Shown: piece by piece, positions 1 through 8,306 of the stretch
Layout of the letters: each line of letters begins with the position of its first letter
Position numbering within the stretch: the first letter of the stretch is position 1
DNA from: Pseudomonas fildesensis
GTDB taxonomy: Bacteria > Pseudomonadota > Gammaproteobacteria > Pseudomonadales > Pseudomonadaceae
Direction: 5' to 3'
NCBI RefSeq assembly: GCF_001050345.1
Contig: NZ_LFMW01000007.1
Location: forward strand, 310,001 to 374,000
DNA: 64,000 nt
Notes under the pieces: generated by a model
Told to the model about the DNA's origin: nothing
The model's input: the letters and a program-made list of their open reading frames with translations, nothing else
The model's database searches: none
Position numbers and translations under genes: made by a program

Positions 1-204
1 CCAGAAGTACGTAACGCTTTGAATTTGTTAGGTAAATTTACCGAAGCAAAATTAACCGGCACTGGAAGTTGTGTGTTTGGGGGCTTCCCAAGCAAAGCTG
101 AAGCTGATAAAGTCTCGGCCCTTCTTACAGAGACCCTTACAGGGTTTGTAGCAAAGGGAAGCAACGTTTCGATGTTGCATCGCAAGCTGCAAAGTCTGCT
201 CTAA
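1..204 (+). CDS. ispE: 4-diphosphocytidyl-2-C-methyl-D-erythritol kinase, C-terminal end (partial)
   Basis: The reading frame enters from the left edge of the window, so only the last 67 residues are present. They contain the GHMP-kinase motif 3 ([12 protein letters not shown]), which shapes the phosphate-binding end of the active site. IspE phosphorylates CDP-methylerythritol with ATP in the cytosol, in the MEP route to isoprenoids. The call rests on this motif and on the order ispE, tRNA-Gln, prs, rplY, pth, ychF, which is usual in Pseudomonas. The start and the substrate-binding half lie outside the window. Confidence 0.88.
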
Positions 205-211
205 AAGGAAC

Positions 212-228
212 CGAGTACTGGGTACTCG
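212..228. other. Small inverted repeat between ispE and tRNA-Gln
   Basis: CGAGTAC and GTACTCG face each other across three bases, eight bases after the ispE stop and 14 bases before the tRNA. No T-run follows, so it is not a standard terminator. It may be a processing hairpin if ispE and the tRNA are cotranscribed; that is inference. Confidence 0.4.
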
Positions 229-241
229 TTGCAACAGATAC

Positions 242-316
242 AGGGGCGTCGCCAAGCGGTAAGGCAGCAGGTTTTGATCCTGCCATGCGTTGGTTCGAAT
301 CCAGCCGCCCCTGCCA
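242..316 (+). tRNA. tRNA-Gln (anticodon TTG)
   Basis: A 75-base cloverleaf can be folded by eye. The acceptor arms AGGGGCG and CGCCCCT pair fully, and the CCA end is encoded at 314-316. The anticodon arm is GCAGG/CCTGC around the loop TTTTGAT, giving anticodon TTG at 274-276. The T arm contains GGTTCGAATCC. Only 46 bases separate it from the prs start, so tRNA and prs may share a transcript. Confidence 0.96.
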
Positions 317-362
317 TTTTCCTATACTCATCCAGGTTACCCTCAGCCTCTAGGTACTGCGC

Positions 363-1304
363 GTGTCCAAGATGATGGTCTTTACGGGGAACGCCAACCC
401 CGATCTGGCTCGACGTGTCGTACGTCAGCTGCATATCCCTCTCGGTGACATCTCTGTCGGTAAATTCTCCGACGGCGAAATTACTGCCGAGATCAATGAA
501 AACGTCCGCGGTAAAGACGTCTTCATTATTCAGCCGACCTGCGCTCCGACCAACGATAACCTGATGGAACTCGTCGTGATGGCTGATGCCTTCCGCCGCT
601 CCTCAGCGACTCGAATCACAGCTGTAATCCCTTACTTTGGTTATGCCCGTCAGGATCGCCGTCCGCGTTCCGCACGTGTGGCTATCAGCGCGAAAGTCGT
701 TGCTGACATGCTCACCGTGGTAGGCATCGACCGTGTTCTCACGGTTGACCTGCACGCTGACCAAATCCAGGGGTTCTTCGATATTCCGGTAGATAACATC
801 TACGGCTCCCCCGTATTGGTGGATGACATCGAAGACCAGCGCTTTGAAAACCTGATGATCGTGTCCCCGGACATTGGTGGCGTCGTGCGTGCACGGGCTG
901 TTGCCAAATCCCTGGGCGTTGATCTCGGGATCATCGACAAACGCCGCGAGAAAGCCAATCACTCTGAAGTGATGCATATCATCGGTGATGTCGAAGGGCG
1001 TACCTGTATTCTGGTTGATGACATGGTCGACACCGCCGGCACCCTGTGCCACGCGGCCAAAGCCTTGAAAGAGCACGGTGCAGCAAAAGTCTTCGCCTAC
1101 TGCACACACCCTGTGCTGTCGGGCCGAGCGATCGAGAACATCGAAAACTCCATGCTGGACGAACTGGTGGTGACTAACACCATCCCGTTGTCCGCTGCTG
1201 CTCAAGCCTGTTCGCGTATCCGTCAACTGGATATCGCACCGGTAGTTGCCGAAGCGGTTCGCCGCATCAGCAACGAAGAATCGATCAGCGCGATGTTCCG
1301 TTAA
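363..1304 (+). CDS. prs: Ribose-phosphate pyrophosphokinase (PRPP synthetase)
   Basis: This 313-residue cytosolic enzyme makes 5-phosphoribosyl 1-pyrophosphate from ribose 5-phosphate and ATP, feeding purine, pyrimidine, NAD, histidine and tryptophan synthesis. The sequence shows the N-terminal [10 protein letters not shown] segment, the ATP-binding [10 protein letters not shown] stretch near residue 97, the metal-binding [12 protein letters not shown] near residue 126, and the PRPP loop [10 protein letters not shown] near residue 217. Length is usual for class I enzymes. The start is GTG; an alternative ATG lies four codons in (MMVFTG). A strong terminator follows at 1339. Confidence 0.97.
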   Translation: MSKMMVFTGNANPDLARRVVRQLHIPLGDISVGKFSDGEITAEINENVRGKDVFIIQPTCAPTNDNLMELVVMADAFRRSSATRITAVIPYFGYARQDRRPRSARVAISAKVVADMLTVVGIDRVLTVDLHADQIQGFFDIPVDNIYGSPVLVDDIEDQRFENLMIVSPDIGGVVRARAVAKSLGVDLGIIDKRREKANHSEVMHIIGDVEGRTCILVDDMVDTAGTLCHAAKALKEHGAAKVFAYCTHPVLSGRAIENIENSMLDELVVTNTIPLSAAAQACSRIRQLDIAPVVAEAVRRISNEESISAMFR

Positions 1305-1338
1305 GGGTCAAACCTTCGGAGCACCTCACTGACGAAAA

Positions 1339-1377
1339 GCGCCCCGCCCCAGCAATCTGTTGGGGCGGGGCTTTTTT
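1339..1377 (+). terminator. Rho-independent terminator after prs
   Basis: GCCCCGCCCC and GGGGCGGGGC form a ten-pair GC stem around a short loop (AGCAATCTGTT), followed by six T. It ends the prs transcript and separates it from rplY. Confidence 0.93.
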
Positions 1378-1442
1378 GCCCATATCGCCTTTAGCGCTGG
1401 TCGCAAACGCTGGGGCGAATGTGGTTATTTTGGAGATACAAC

Positions 1443-2042
1443 ATGAACGAATTTACTTTGAATGCTGAACTGCGTTCCGACCTGGGGAAAGGTGCGAGCC
1501 GCCGCCTGCGTCGTCTCGCAAGCCTGGTTCCAGCTGTAGTTTACGGTGGCGAAAAAGCCCCTGAATCCATCAGCATGCTGGCTAAAGAAGTTGCCAAACT
1601 GCTCGAAAACGATGCTGCTTACAGCCACATCATCGAGCTGAACGTTGGCGGTTCCAAGCAGAACGTCATCATCAAGGCACTGCAACGTCACCCAGCCAAA
1701 GGCCACGTGCTGCACGCTGACTTCGTTCGCGTAGTAGCTGGTCAGAAACTGACCGCTATCGTGCCTGTGCACTTCGTTGGCGAAGCTGCTCCGATCAAGA
1801 AAGGCGGCGAAATCTCGCACGTTACCGCTGAGATCGAAGTGACCTGCCTGCCGAAAGACCTGCCTGAGTTCATCGAAGTCGACCTGGCTAACGCTGAAAT
1901 CGGCGACATCATCCACCTGTCCGACCTCAAAGCCCCTAAAGGCGTTGAGTTTGTTGCACTGGTTCACGGTGATGACAAAGCTGTTGCAAACGTACACGCT
2001 CCACGCGTTGCTCCAGAAGCTGAAGAAGGCGCTGCAGAGTAA
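1443..2042 (+). CDS. rplY: 50S ribosomal protein L25 (CTC-type, long form)
   Basis: The protein has 199 residues: an N-terminal L25 domain (about 1-95) that binds 5S rRNA, then the C-terminal beta domain typical of the long general stress protein CTC/TL5 form, with an acidic Ala/Glu tail. The start is the ATG at 1443, because GGAG sits at a good distance (1433-1436) and the family begins [10 protein letters not shown] longer in-frame GTG at 1419 has no such site. The gene stands between prs and pth, as in other pseudomonads. Confidence 0.95.
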   Translation: MNEFTLNAELRSDLGKGASRRLRRLASLVPAVVYGGEKAPESISMLAKEVAKLLENDAAYSHIIELNVGGSKQNVIIKALQRHPAKGHVLHADFVRVVAGQKLTAIVPVHFVGEAAPIKKGGEISHVTAEIEVTCLPKDLPEFIEVDLANAEIGDIIHLSDLKAPKGVEFVALVHGDDKAVANVHAPRVAPEAEEGAAE

Positions 2043-2206
2043 TTCACTCTGTATTGCCGGAGCTTGAGGACACATCGCGGACCGGAACGTAGCGAGAAAG
2101 CGGGCGAGAATGCGAAGTTGGCCTCTAACGGTTAATAAGCTTTGTCGTCCACTTTCGCCGCACCAACGGCGATGTTATCCACAACTCCAAAGGAAGGGCC
2201 CCTGTC

Positions 2207-2791
2207 GTGACTGCCATTAAACTGATCGTTGGCCTGGGAAATCCAGGCGCCGAATACGAACAGACCCGGCATAACGCGGGGGCCCTTTTTGTTGAGCGCA
2301 TCGCCCACGCCCAAGGCGTCAATCTTGTGGCCGATCGCAAATATTTTGGCCTGACCGGACGCTTCTCGCATCAGGGTCAGGATGTTCGTCTGTTGATTCC
2401 CACCACCTACATGAACCGCAGCGGCCAGGCCGTCGCGGCGCTTGCGGGCTTCTTCCGGATCAAACCCGAAGAAATCCTGGTGGCCCATGACGAACTGGAC
2501 CTGCCACCCGGGGTCGCCAAGCTCAAGCAAGGCGGCGGACATGGCGGGCACAACGGCCTGCGCGACATCATCGCGCAGTTGGGCAATCAGAATACCTTTT
2601 ACCGTCTGCGGCTCGGCATTGGCCACCCAGGCGTTGCCAGTATGGTTTCAAATTTCGTCCTGGGTCGTGCGCCACGCGCCGAACAGGAAAAACTCGATGC
2701 CAGCATCGATTTTGCCCTCGGCGTGCTGCCGGATATCTTCGCCGGTGAATGGAACCGTGCGATGAAAAACCTGCACAGCCAGAAGGCCTGA
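2207..2791 (+). CDS. pth: Peptidyl-tRNA hydrolase
   Basis: Pth cleaves peptidyl-tRNA dropped from stalled ribosomes and so recycles tRNA. The 194-residue protein has the family N-terminus [19 protein letters not shown] with the catalytic His at about residue 23, the TYMNRSG motif near 70, the catalytic-site HDELDLPPG near residue 97, and [11 protein letters not shown] near 113. It starts at GTG 2207 behind AAGGAAG and is followed 21 bases later by ychF, a common Pth-YchF operon. A TTATCCACA word lies upstream at 2175-2183. Confidence 0.96.
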   Translation: MTAIKLIVGLGNPGAEYEQTRHNAGALFVERIAHAQGVNLVADRKYFGLTGRFSHQGQDVRLLIPTTYMNRSGQAVAALAGFFRIKPEEILVAHDELDLPPGVAKLKQGGGHGGHNGLRDIIAQLGNQNTFYRLRLGIGHPGVASMVSNFVLGRAPRAEQEKLDASIDFALGVLPDIFAGEWNRAMKNLHSQKA

Positions 2792-2812
2792 CTCTTACCG
2801 AGGGGAAACACC

Positions 2813-3913
2813 ATGGGATTCAATTGCGGCATCGTCGGCCTGCCCAACGTCGGCAAATCCACCCTGTTCAACGCCCTGACCAAGTCCGGTATTGCGGCGG
2901 AGAACTTCCCCTTCTGCACCATCGAGCCCAACACCGGTATCGTGCCGATGCCCGATCCACGCCTGGAAGCCCTGGCAGCCATCGTGAATCCCAAGCGCAT
3001 CCTGCCGACCACCATGGAGTTCGTCGACATCGCTGGCCTGGTGGCCGGTGCGTCGAAAGGTGAAGGCCTGGGCAACAAGTTCCTCGCCAACATCCGCGAG
3101 ACCGATGCCATCGCCCACGTAGTCCGCTGCTTCGAAGATGAGAACGTGATTCACGTCTCCAACAGCGTCGACCCGAAACGCGACATCGAGATCATCGACC
3201 TCGAGCTGATTTTCGCCGACCTCGACAGCTGCGAGAAGCAACTGCAAAAGGTCACGCGCAACGCCAAGGGTGGCGACAAGGACGCAGTGGTCCAGAAAGC
3301 CTTGCTGGAGCAGTTGATTGCTCACTTCACCCTGGGCAAGCCGGCACGCAGCCTGATGAAAAGCATGAACGCCGACGAAAAAGCGGTGATCAAGGGCTTC
3401 CATCTGCTGACCACCAAGCCTGTGATGTACATCGCCAACGTGGCTGAAGACGGTTTCGAAAACAACCCGCTGCTCGACGTGGTCATGGCCATTGCCGAAG
3501 AAGAAGGCGCGATGGTCGTACCGGTCTGCAACAAGATCGAAGCGGAAATCGCCGAGCTGGAAGACGGCGAAGAAAAGGACATGTTCCTTGAGGCCCTGGG
3601 CCTGGAAGAGCCTGGCCTGAACCGCGTGATCCGCGCCGGCTACGAAATGCTGCACCTGCAGACTTATTTCACCGCTGGTGTTGAAGAAGTCCGCGCCTGG
3701 ACCGTCAAGGTCGGTGCCACCGCACCACAGGCCGCTGGCGTGATCCACACCGACTTCGAAAAAGGCTTTATCCGCGCCGAAGTCATCGCCTACAACGACT
3801 TCATCCAATTCAAGGGTGAAGCCGGTGCCAAGGAAGCCGGTAAATGGCGCCTGGAAGGCAAGGAATACATCGTCAAGGATGGCGACGTGATGCACTTCCG
3901 TTTCAACGTGTAA
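2813..3913 (+). CDS. ychF: Redox-regulated ATPase YchF (OLA1 family)
   Basis: This 366-residue P-loop protein has the G1 motif GLPNVGKS at about residues 9-16, the G3-like DIAGLV near 71, and a C-terminal TGS-like domain (about 275-366). YchF is an Obg-family protein that hydrolyses ATP rather than GTP because its G4 motif is altered. It associates with ribosomes and affects oxidative-stress tolerance and translation fidelity. Start ATG 2813 lies behind GAGGGG. A terminator follows. Confidence 0.96.
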   Translation: MGFNCGIVGLPNVGKSTLFNALTKSGIAAENFPFCTIEPNTGIVPMPDPRLEALAAIVNPKRILPTTMEFVDIAGLVAGASKGEGLGNKFLANIRETDAIAHVVRCFEDENVIHVSNSVDPKRDIEIIDLELIFADLDSCEKQLQKVTRNAKGGDKDAVVQKALLEQLIAHFTLGKPARSLMKSMNADEKAVIKGFHLLTTKPVMYIANVAEDGFENNPLLDVVMAIAEEEGAMVVPVCNKIEAEIAELEDGEEKDMFLEALGLEEPGLNRVIRAGYEMLHLQTYFTAGVEEVRAWTVKVGATAPQAAGVIHTDFEKGFIRAEVIAYNDFIQFKGEAGAKEAGKWRLEGKEYIVKDGDVMHFRFNV

Positions 3914-3940
3914 GCGCCACTCGCGGCTTTAGCCGCAAAC

Positions 3941-3971
3941 AAAAAGCCGATGCCCTGCATCGGCTTTTTTG
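3941..3971 (+). terminator. Rho-independent terminator after ychF
   Basis: AAAAAGCCGATGC pairs with GCATCGGCTTTTTT. The A-run on one side and T-run on the other would let it work in both directions. It marks the left limit of the housekeeping block before the T3SS cluster. Confidence 0.92.
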
Positions 3972-4232
3972 TGGGCGCTCGCTTTTAACGTGACTAATTA
4001 GTACAACTACCACCCACCAGACCGACAAGTATTTTAAGCATCCCCCTACATGAGTTAGAGCCACTTTACCTGAAAAACACTTATACAATCCCCTCCTTCA
4101 CCCACCTAGTATTTTCTTACACCACCTCCCTCTGTTTCGCTCCAGCAGGCACCCTAACAATATTGAGACATTGCGCTCTACTGGCCAATATTAAATATCG
4201 CGCTATCAAGCAATAGTGGAGTAGCAGTAACT
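3972..4232. other. Intergenic stretch before rspR, no gene seen
   Basis: This 261-base gap is richer in A and T than its surroundings and carries no convincing reading frame. It must hold the rspR promoter, but I could not pick a clear -35/-10 pair. Its composition fits the left border of an acquired cluster; no repeat or integrase marks the junction. Confidence 0.5.
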
Positions 4233-5156
4233 ATGTCGGACTCCTTCCATCAAAAACATGAAACCTATTTGTCGTTCATTGAAGAACCCGATATTGAAAC
4301 CACGCTCAACAACACTGCCACACTCAATATAGATATATTGTTACTCGGTGAAACTGGCACCGGCAAGGACACCTTGGCACAGCGGGTTCATCGATTGTCA
4401 GGACGACGAGGAAACTTTGTCGCAGTGAACTGCGCGGCCATTCCAGACAGCCTTGCGGAAAGCCAGCTGTTCGGTGTCAACAGTGGCGCTTATACCGGGG
4501 CAATGCAATCCCGGGCAGGTTCTGTCGAGGCCGCCCACCTGGGCACGCTGTACCTCGATGAAATCGACAGCATGCCCTTGAACCTGCAAGCCAAACTGCT
4601 GCGCGTTTTGGAATCGCGCGGCATCGGGCGCCTGGGCTCGACCCGCTTCATCCCTGTTGATATGCGTGTCATTGCGTCTGCCCAGCAATCCTTGCATGGA
4701 ATGGTGGAGCAAGGCGCCTTCAGACGTGATCTGTATTTTCGTCTGAATGTCGTCAACATTCAGCTGCCGGCCCTGCGAGATCGACGTGAATGCATTATCC
4801 CGTTGTTCCTGGAAATGGTTCGGCAAGAGGCTGAGCACTTCAACTGTATCGCCCAGCCTCCATCGGGCGCACTTCTGCAACAACTGTTGTGTCACCCATG
4901 GCAGGGTAATGTGCGCGAGCTACGCTCGACCGCCAAGCGATTCGTACTGGGCTTGCCCCCACTCCCATCCCTCTCGAGCAACCATCAACATGCGGGAATG
5001 AACCTGAAGGAACGACTTCAGCAAATGGAGAGAGCGCTGATTGAGGAGGCATTACACCGCCATGACCACAGTGTCGACCGAGTGGCAGCAGAGCTGGGCA
5101 TTGCCAAACGCACGCTCTACTATCGAATGAAACAACTGGAAATAGCACTGGGATAA
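4233..5156 (+). CDS. rspR: Sigma-54 enhancer-binding activator RspR (HrpR/HrpS type)
   Basis: This 307-residue protein is an AAA+ activator with no receiver or sensor domain, as in HrpR and HrpS. Visible motifs are Walker A GETGTGKD (39-46), the sigma-54 contact loop GAYTGA (85-90, Tyr in place of the usual Phe), Walker B GTLYLDEID (104-112), an arginine-finger region (RRDLYFRLNV), and a Fis-type helix-turn-helix at the C-terminus (about 270-305). It should remodel sigma-54 polymerase at the rspL promoter (22049). P. syringae uses two such proteins together; here there is one, with ychF directly upstream. HrpV (11303) is the expected anti-activator. Confidence 0.9.
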   Translation: MSDSFHQKHETYLSFIEEPDIETTLNNTATLNIDILLLGETGTGKDTLAQRVHRLSGRRGNFVAVNCAAIPDSLAESQLFGVNSGAYTGAMQSRAGSVEAAHLGTLYLDEIDSMPLNLQAKLLRVLESRGIGRLGSTRFIPVDMRVIASAQQSLHGMVEQGAFRRDLYFRLNVVNIQLPALRDRRECIIPLFLEMVRQEAEHFNCIAQPPSGALLQQLLCHPWQGNVRELRSTAKRFVLGLPPLPSLSSNHQHAGMNLKERLQQMERALIEEALHRHDHSVDRVAAELGIAKRTLYYRMKQLEIALG

Positions 5157-5248
5157 CGCACATGGAACGCGCCTGAGGAAAAACTCACAGAGTAGAAATA
5201 CTGGCGTCCCTCCAGCGTATTCCCATCCACACCCAGAGCAGAAACCTC

Positions 5249-5452
5249 ATGTGCCTAAAATCAATTGGAAACTTTATAAGCTCAATCACTAACATCAAGC
5301 AAACTCAACAACAGGACGATAGCAACACGAATGTCAAATGCTGCAAAGAGCCGCCGAAAAAGCCCTGTTACGAAACAGACAACAACACTAAAAGCATTCA
5401 ATTTGAATACACTCGCATTGCGATATCCAGCAAACAGCAGTACTCCGTTTAA
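5249..5452 (+). CDS. Possible small protein between rspR and the pilin operon
   Basis: A 67-residue frame begins MCLKSIGNFISSI and is rich in Asn, Gln, Thr, Ser and Lys, with four Cys. I recognise no family. The upstream sequence has only a weak ribosome-binding site. Its polar, Ser/Asn/Gln-rich composition is the kind seen in secreted T3SS substrates, and it lies inside the cluster, but it could equally be chance in AT-rich DNA. The rest of the 5157-5517 gap holds nothing else I can name. Confidence 0.25.
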   Translation: MCLKSIGNFISSITNIKQTQQQDDSNTNVKCCKEPPKKPCYETDNNTKSIQFEYTRIAISSKQQYSV

Positions 5453-5517
5453 CAATTCATAACGCCTGACACGTGACCATACGGACACATTTCCAAATAT
5501 ATACACGGCTTGGAATT

Positions 5518-5546
5518 GGAACGCTCAATCTGTCCTCCACCACGCA
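5518..5546 (+). promoter_or_regulatory. hrp box in front of the pilin-sctI-sctJ operon
   Basis: GGAACG, 16 bases, then CCACGCA. This matches the HrpL-type promoter (GGAACC, 15-17 bases, CCACNNA) with one mismatch at the sixth base. It lies 92 bases before the ATG at 5639 and should be read by RspL. Confidence 0.82.
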
Positions 5547-5638
5547 TCAAGTGAGCCATTTCTATAGTCGCTCAACACGCTATAGGCAGCGAACAATCGC
5601 TGTCAGCACTTCAATCAACCGCTTACAAAGGTGACCCT

Positions 5639-5812
5639 ATGTCCACAATACCTAACACACCTAACGCTGGAGTGAGCGCTGCCGCTCAAGCGCAACTGGA
5701 TCAGATCAACGCCAACAAAGAAAAGCAAGTTGTCGAAGAGGCTGCGCAAACAGCTAGGCAAGAACTGACTACTGCGAAAGCGGGCCGCGCCAAATCCTTG
5801 CGATTTGCCTAA
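5639..5812 (+). CDS. Putative T3SS pilus/needle subunit (HrpA-like, RspA), 57 residues
   Basis: The frame starts MSTIPNTPNAG and ends KSLRFA. It is the first gene after a hrp box and is followed by sctI and sctJ, the place of hrpA in P. syringae. The protein is small, Ala/Gln/Lys-rich and probably mostly alpha-helical (about residues 14-50), as expected of a Hrp pilin or needle subunit. It is much shorter than the P. syringae pilin (about 110 residues) and nearer to the short Erwinia-type pilins. AAAGGTGACC precedes the ATG. The function is inferred from position, size and composition. Confidence 0.6.
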   Translation: MSTIPNTPNAGVSAAAQAQLDQINANKEKQVVEEAAQTARQELTTAKAGRAKSLRFA

Positions 5813-5820
5813 GCAAGACC

Positions 5821-5851
5821 GACCTCCTCTGCTCTTCAGGTCGAGGAGGTC
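5821..5851 (+). other. Hairpin between the pilin candidate and sctI
   Basis: GACCTCCTC (5821-5829) and GAGGAGGTC (5843-5851) form a perfect nine-pair stem with a 13-base loop, eight bases after the pilin stop. No T-run follows. It could protect the 3' end of a short pilin message or partly terminate the transcript, giving more pilin than basal-body protein. Confidence 0.6.
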
Positions 5852-5900
5852 TCCACTGTCCCGACGGGCGCAATAATCGACACGTTCGATGGAGGTTCAT

Positions 5901-6266
5901 ATGTACATCAACCACGCAGGGCTCCCTGGAAACAGAGGTATCACCCCTCAGGCTGAAACGCCCGCTGCGAGTAACGGGACTTCCGACGTGAATTTTTTTA
6001 ACGCGCAACTGAGCCACACCGACCAGTCTGGCAAAGGTACTCCCCCCGCCATGGCAGCCGATCTTTTTTCATTGGGCGCCAGTGAGTCGACGACATTGTC
6101 CAGGCGCGTATCCAAAGGGTTTCGGGACGAGAGCCTGAACAAGAAGACCAAGGCAGCACACGAGTTCACCCAATCGCTTTCCGAAGCGCACCTTAACCTG
6201 ACGGCGCGCGTCAAAGTACTCAGCTCACTCGTAAAAGGCGTCGATAAAGTCGCCACCATGGGGTAG
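5901..6266 (+). CDS. sctI: T3SS inner rod protein HrpB/RspB (SctI)
   Basis: This 121-residue protein fits HrpB in length and position, between the pilin gene and sctJ. The N-terminal half is polar and low in complexity. The C-terminal half is predicted helical and ends LVKGVDKVATMG, like inner-rod proteins. SctI forms the rod or adaptor joining the needle to the export gate and is itself secreted. The start is set at ATG 5901 because GGAGG at 5891-5895 serves it; an upstream in-frame ATG (5889) overlaps that site. sctJ begins four bases after its stop. Confidence 0.78.
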   Translation: MYINHAGLPGNRGITPQAETPAASNGTSDVNFFNAQLSHTDQSGKGTPPAMAADLFSLGASESTTLSRRVSKGFRDESLNKKTKAAHEFTQSLSEAHLNLTARVKVLSSLVKGVDKVATMG

Positions 6267-6270
6267 ATGC

Positions 6271-7056
6271 ATGCACCGCCGTCTATCCATCGCACTCTAT
6301 TTTTCATCGGCGTTGCTGCTGATCGGCTGCAGTGAAAGCGTAGAACTCCACCGCCAACTCTCCGAACAGGAAGCCAACGAAGTCATCGCAGAGTTGGCAG
6401 ACAAGCAGATCCGCGCCCAGAAGATTCCAGCGAAAGACGGGGTGGTTGTCCGCGTCAGGGCAAATGACATAAGTCGAGCTGTTCGCACCCTGGAAGCCGT
6501 TGGCCTGCCCAAAGTAGCCCGCTCGACATTGGGGGATATCTTTCGCAAAGAAGGCGTCATTTCCACGCCACTGGAGGAGCGTGCACGCTACATCTACGCG
6601 CTGTCACAGGAACTGGAGGCGACCTTATCGAAAATAGATGGGGTGATCGTTGCGCGCGTACATGTGGTGCTGCCTGAACGAGTGGCGCCAGGTGAACCCG
6701 TACAGCCGGCATCCGCCTCGGTATTCATCAAGCATGATCCGCGGCTGGACCCTGACAATATTCATCCTCGTGTACGCAGGATGGTAGCCAGCAGCATACC
6801 CGGCATGGCCTCCGCCGTAGAAAACACGCAAAAACTGACAGTCGTTTTCGTTCCGGCAACGGCTTATCAGGAGCAGCAACAGCTCACTTATCTAGGCCCT
6901 TTTTTGGTACCTGAGCAAGACCTCGGGTTCTGGCGTACCAGCGTGATCGCCCCCCTTATAGCCCTCGTGCTGGGAGGGACTGGCTGGCTATTCTGGCGCC
7001 GACGGACAAAGTTCACGCACGCGACAGAACCTGTAATAGCCCACGTCCATGAGTGA
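6271..7056 (+). CDS. sctJ: T3SS inner-membrane ring lipoprotein RscJ (HrcJ/SctJ)
   Basis: The 261-residue protein has a signal peptide with a lipobox (LLIGC, Cys at about residue 20), a periplasmic YscJ/FliF ring-building domain including LEERARYIYALSQELEATLS and ARVHVVLPE, and one transmembrane segment near the C-terminus (about 224-244) followed by a basic tail (WRRRTK). SctJ and SctD form the concentric inner-membrane rings of the injectisome. It overlaps the next gene by eight bases, so translation is probably coupled. Confidence 0.95.
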   Translation: MHRRLSIALYFSSALLLIGCSESVELHRQLSEQEANEVIAELADKQIRAQKIPAKDGVVVRVRANDISRAVRTLEAVGLPKVARSTLGDIFRKEGVISTPLEERARYIYALSQELEATLSKIDGVIVARVHVVLPERVAPGEPVQPASASVFIKHDPRLDPDNIHPRVRRMVASSIPGMASAVENTQKLTVVFVPATAYQEQQQLTYLGPFLVPEQDLGFWRTSVIAPLIALVLGGTGWLFWRRRTKFTHATEPVIAHVHE

Positions 7057-7597
7057 AGATCTCGCCTGGGTACGGTGGTGGGTGTGCCCATGGGAAAATG
7101 CCCACCTCGACTGGCGCACGCATACGGACCCTATGCAGACAGCAGCGCTTTCACGCAGCCATCATGGCCGTGTCGGCAGCCTGTTCCAGATCGACCCCGA
7201 GCTTCCCCAGCGCCCTTCTCAGGCTTTGCTGCAACTGGTGATGGCCAGCGCTCAACAACGCGACCTCGTACTGCTACTGGTCAATGAGGTGCACAACGCT
7301 ACCCAAGACAACCGGTTGAATCAGGACCAACTGCTCTGGTGCCAACGCCTGGCCAAGGCGCTGGTGCCAGACCCAATGCCGGTGGCCTTTGAGGATCCAC
7401 TGCACTACCTGCGCGCATGGGTCACCCCTGCCGTCTGGCAACGCCTGCGATTGAGCTTTGCCCGTCCGCGGGTACTTGAACTGGAGCAGCGCCCCAAGCT
7501 GATGGGCGTTCATGGCAGGCTGGACACCCTCTGGCAAGCGGCTCTTTGGCGTGCAACCTCAACCACCTTGACTGACGCGCTGCGTGCCCCACCGTGA
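7049..7597 (+). CDS. sctK: T3SS sorting-platform protein RspD (HrpD/SctK)
   Basis: The 182-residue protein occupies the hrpD position between sctJ and sctL and matches HrpD in length. It has a WVRWWVCPWENAHLDW N-terminus and no signal peptide or membrane segment. SctK links the cytosolic sorting platform (SctQ, SctL, SctN) to the inner-membrane ring. Members of this family are poorly conserved, so the call leans on gene order. It overlaps both neighbours by a few bases. Confidence 0.75.
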   Translation: MSEDLAWVRWWVCPWENAHLDWRTHTDPMQTAALSRSHHGRVGSLFQIDPELPQRPSQALLQLVMASAQQRDLVLLLVNEVHNATQDNRLNQDQLLWCQRLAKALVPDPMPVAFEDPLHYLRAWVTPAVWQRLRLSFARPRVLELEQRPKLMGVHGRLDTLWQAALWRATSTTLTDALRAPP

Positions 7598-8211
7598 GAA
7601 AACCAACCATGTTCTGCGCCCACAAAATCGAGCTGCACACCGTCACATCCAACCTGCCCGCGGCCCTGATTCCCAGAGAAATGCTGGCCGACTATGCCCA
7701 AGCCCACCAGTTGCTCGAACACGCCGAGACACAAGCGCAAGAGCTTACGCGCCAAGCCCACGCTCATTGCGCGCAGATACTGGAAAACGCAGGCCATGAG
7801 TTCTGGCAGCGCGCCAACGCCCAACTCCATCGCTGGGAGTCGGAGCGACAAGCGATGTACGACAACCTGGAACAGGTCGCCTCCTCAATCATTAACACCG
7901 CCATTCTAAGTTTCCTGGAAGAAACCATACCCGCTGAACGCCTTAAGGCGCTGCTCAACAAGCTGCTGGCTGCCCAACTGCCGCCGATCAAGGCGAGCTT
8001 GCTGTGTAATCCGCTGGACCGCGAACAGGTCGAGCAGTGGCTCACTCAGCGCTGTGATGTGCCATGGACGCTGCGCGTTGAAAACGAGCTCGCCGTCCAC
8101 TCACTGGTTCTTGAAACAGACGACGGCGGGTTTCACATCAATTGGACCGACGCCCTCGACAACCTGATAACGGAGCCGCCCAAAGCCAAATCAGGTAACC
8201 ATTTTTCGTGA
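7594..8211 (+). CDS. sctL: T3SS ATPase stator RspE (HrpE/SctL)
   Basis: The 205-residue protein has the FliH/YscL pattern: an N-terminal segment, a long Ala/Gln/Glu-rich helical region (about 38-95, with AQAHQLLEHAETQAQELT) and a C-terminal domain (about 100-190). SctL binds the ATPase SctN and ties it to SctQ. The GTG at 7594 overlaps the sctK stop as GTGA; an ATG five codons later (7609, MFCAHKIEL) is a possible alternative. It is the last gene before a new hrp box. Confidence 0.85.
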   Translation: MRKPTMFCAHKIELHTVTSNLPAALIPREMLADYAQAHQLLEHAETQAQELTRQAHAHCAQILENAGHEFWQRANAQLHRWESERQAMYDNLEQVASSIINTAILSFLEETIPAERLKALLNKLLAAQLPPIKASLLCNPLDREQVEQWLTQRCDVPWTLRVENELAVHSLVLETDDGGFHINWTDALDNLITEPPKAKSGNHFS

Positions 8212-8250
8212 CGAGCGCGCTTTATTTTCTAAACAAATAAGTCGGCTGTT

Positions 8251-8279
8251 GGAACCAGTCACAAATCAGGCGCCACACA
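8251..8279 (+). promoter_or_regulatory. hrp box in front of hrpF-hrpG-sctC-hrpT-hrpV
   Basis: GGAACC, exactly 16 bases, then CCACACA, a perfect match to the HrpL-dependent promoter. It lies 27 bases before the hrpF start and opens the second rightward operon. Confidence 0.92.
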
Positions 8280-8306
8280 GGGTTAGAACCTACAGGAGAC
8301 AACCCT

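Noticed and set aside
207..240. GGAACC after ispE as a possible hrp box
   Set aside because: No CCACNNA follows at 15-17 bases, and the place is a housekeeping gap before a tRNA.
2175..2183. Single TTATCCACA before pth as a DnaA box
   Set aside because: One copy, with the same word also found inside coding sequence at 22216 and 34384, is not enough to call a site.
2795..3895. 366-codon minus-strand frame opposite ychF
   Set aside because: It mirrors the ychF frame codon by codon and has no family pattern or ribosome-binding site.
5164..5191. GGAACG, 15 bases, TCACAGA as a fourth hrp box
   Set aside because: It has two mismatches and a shorter spacing than the three clear boxes. It is kept only as a note to the doubtful small frame at 5249.
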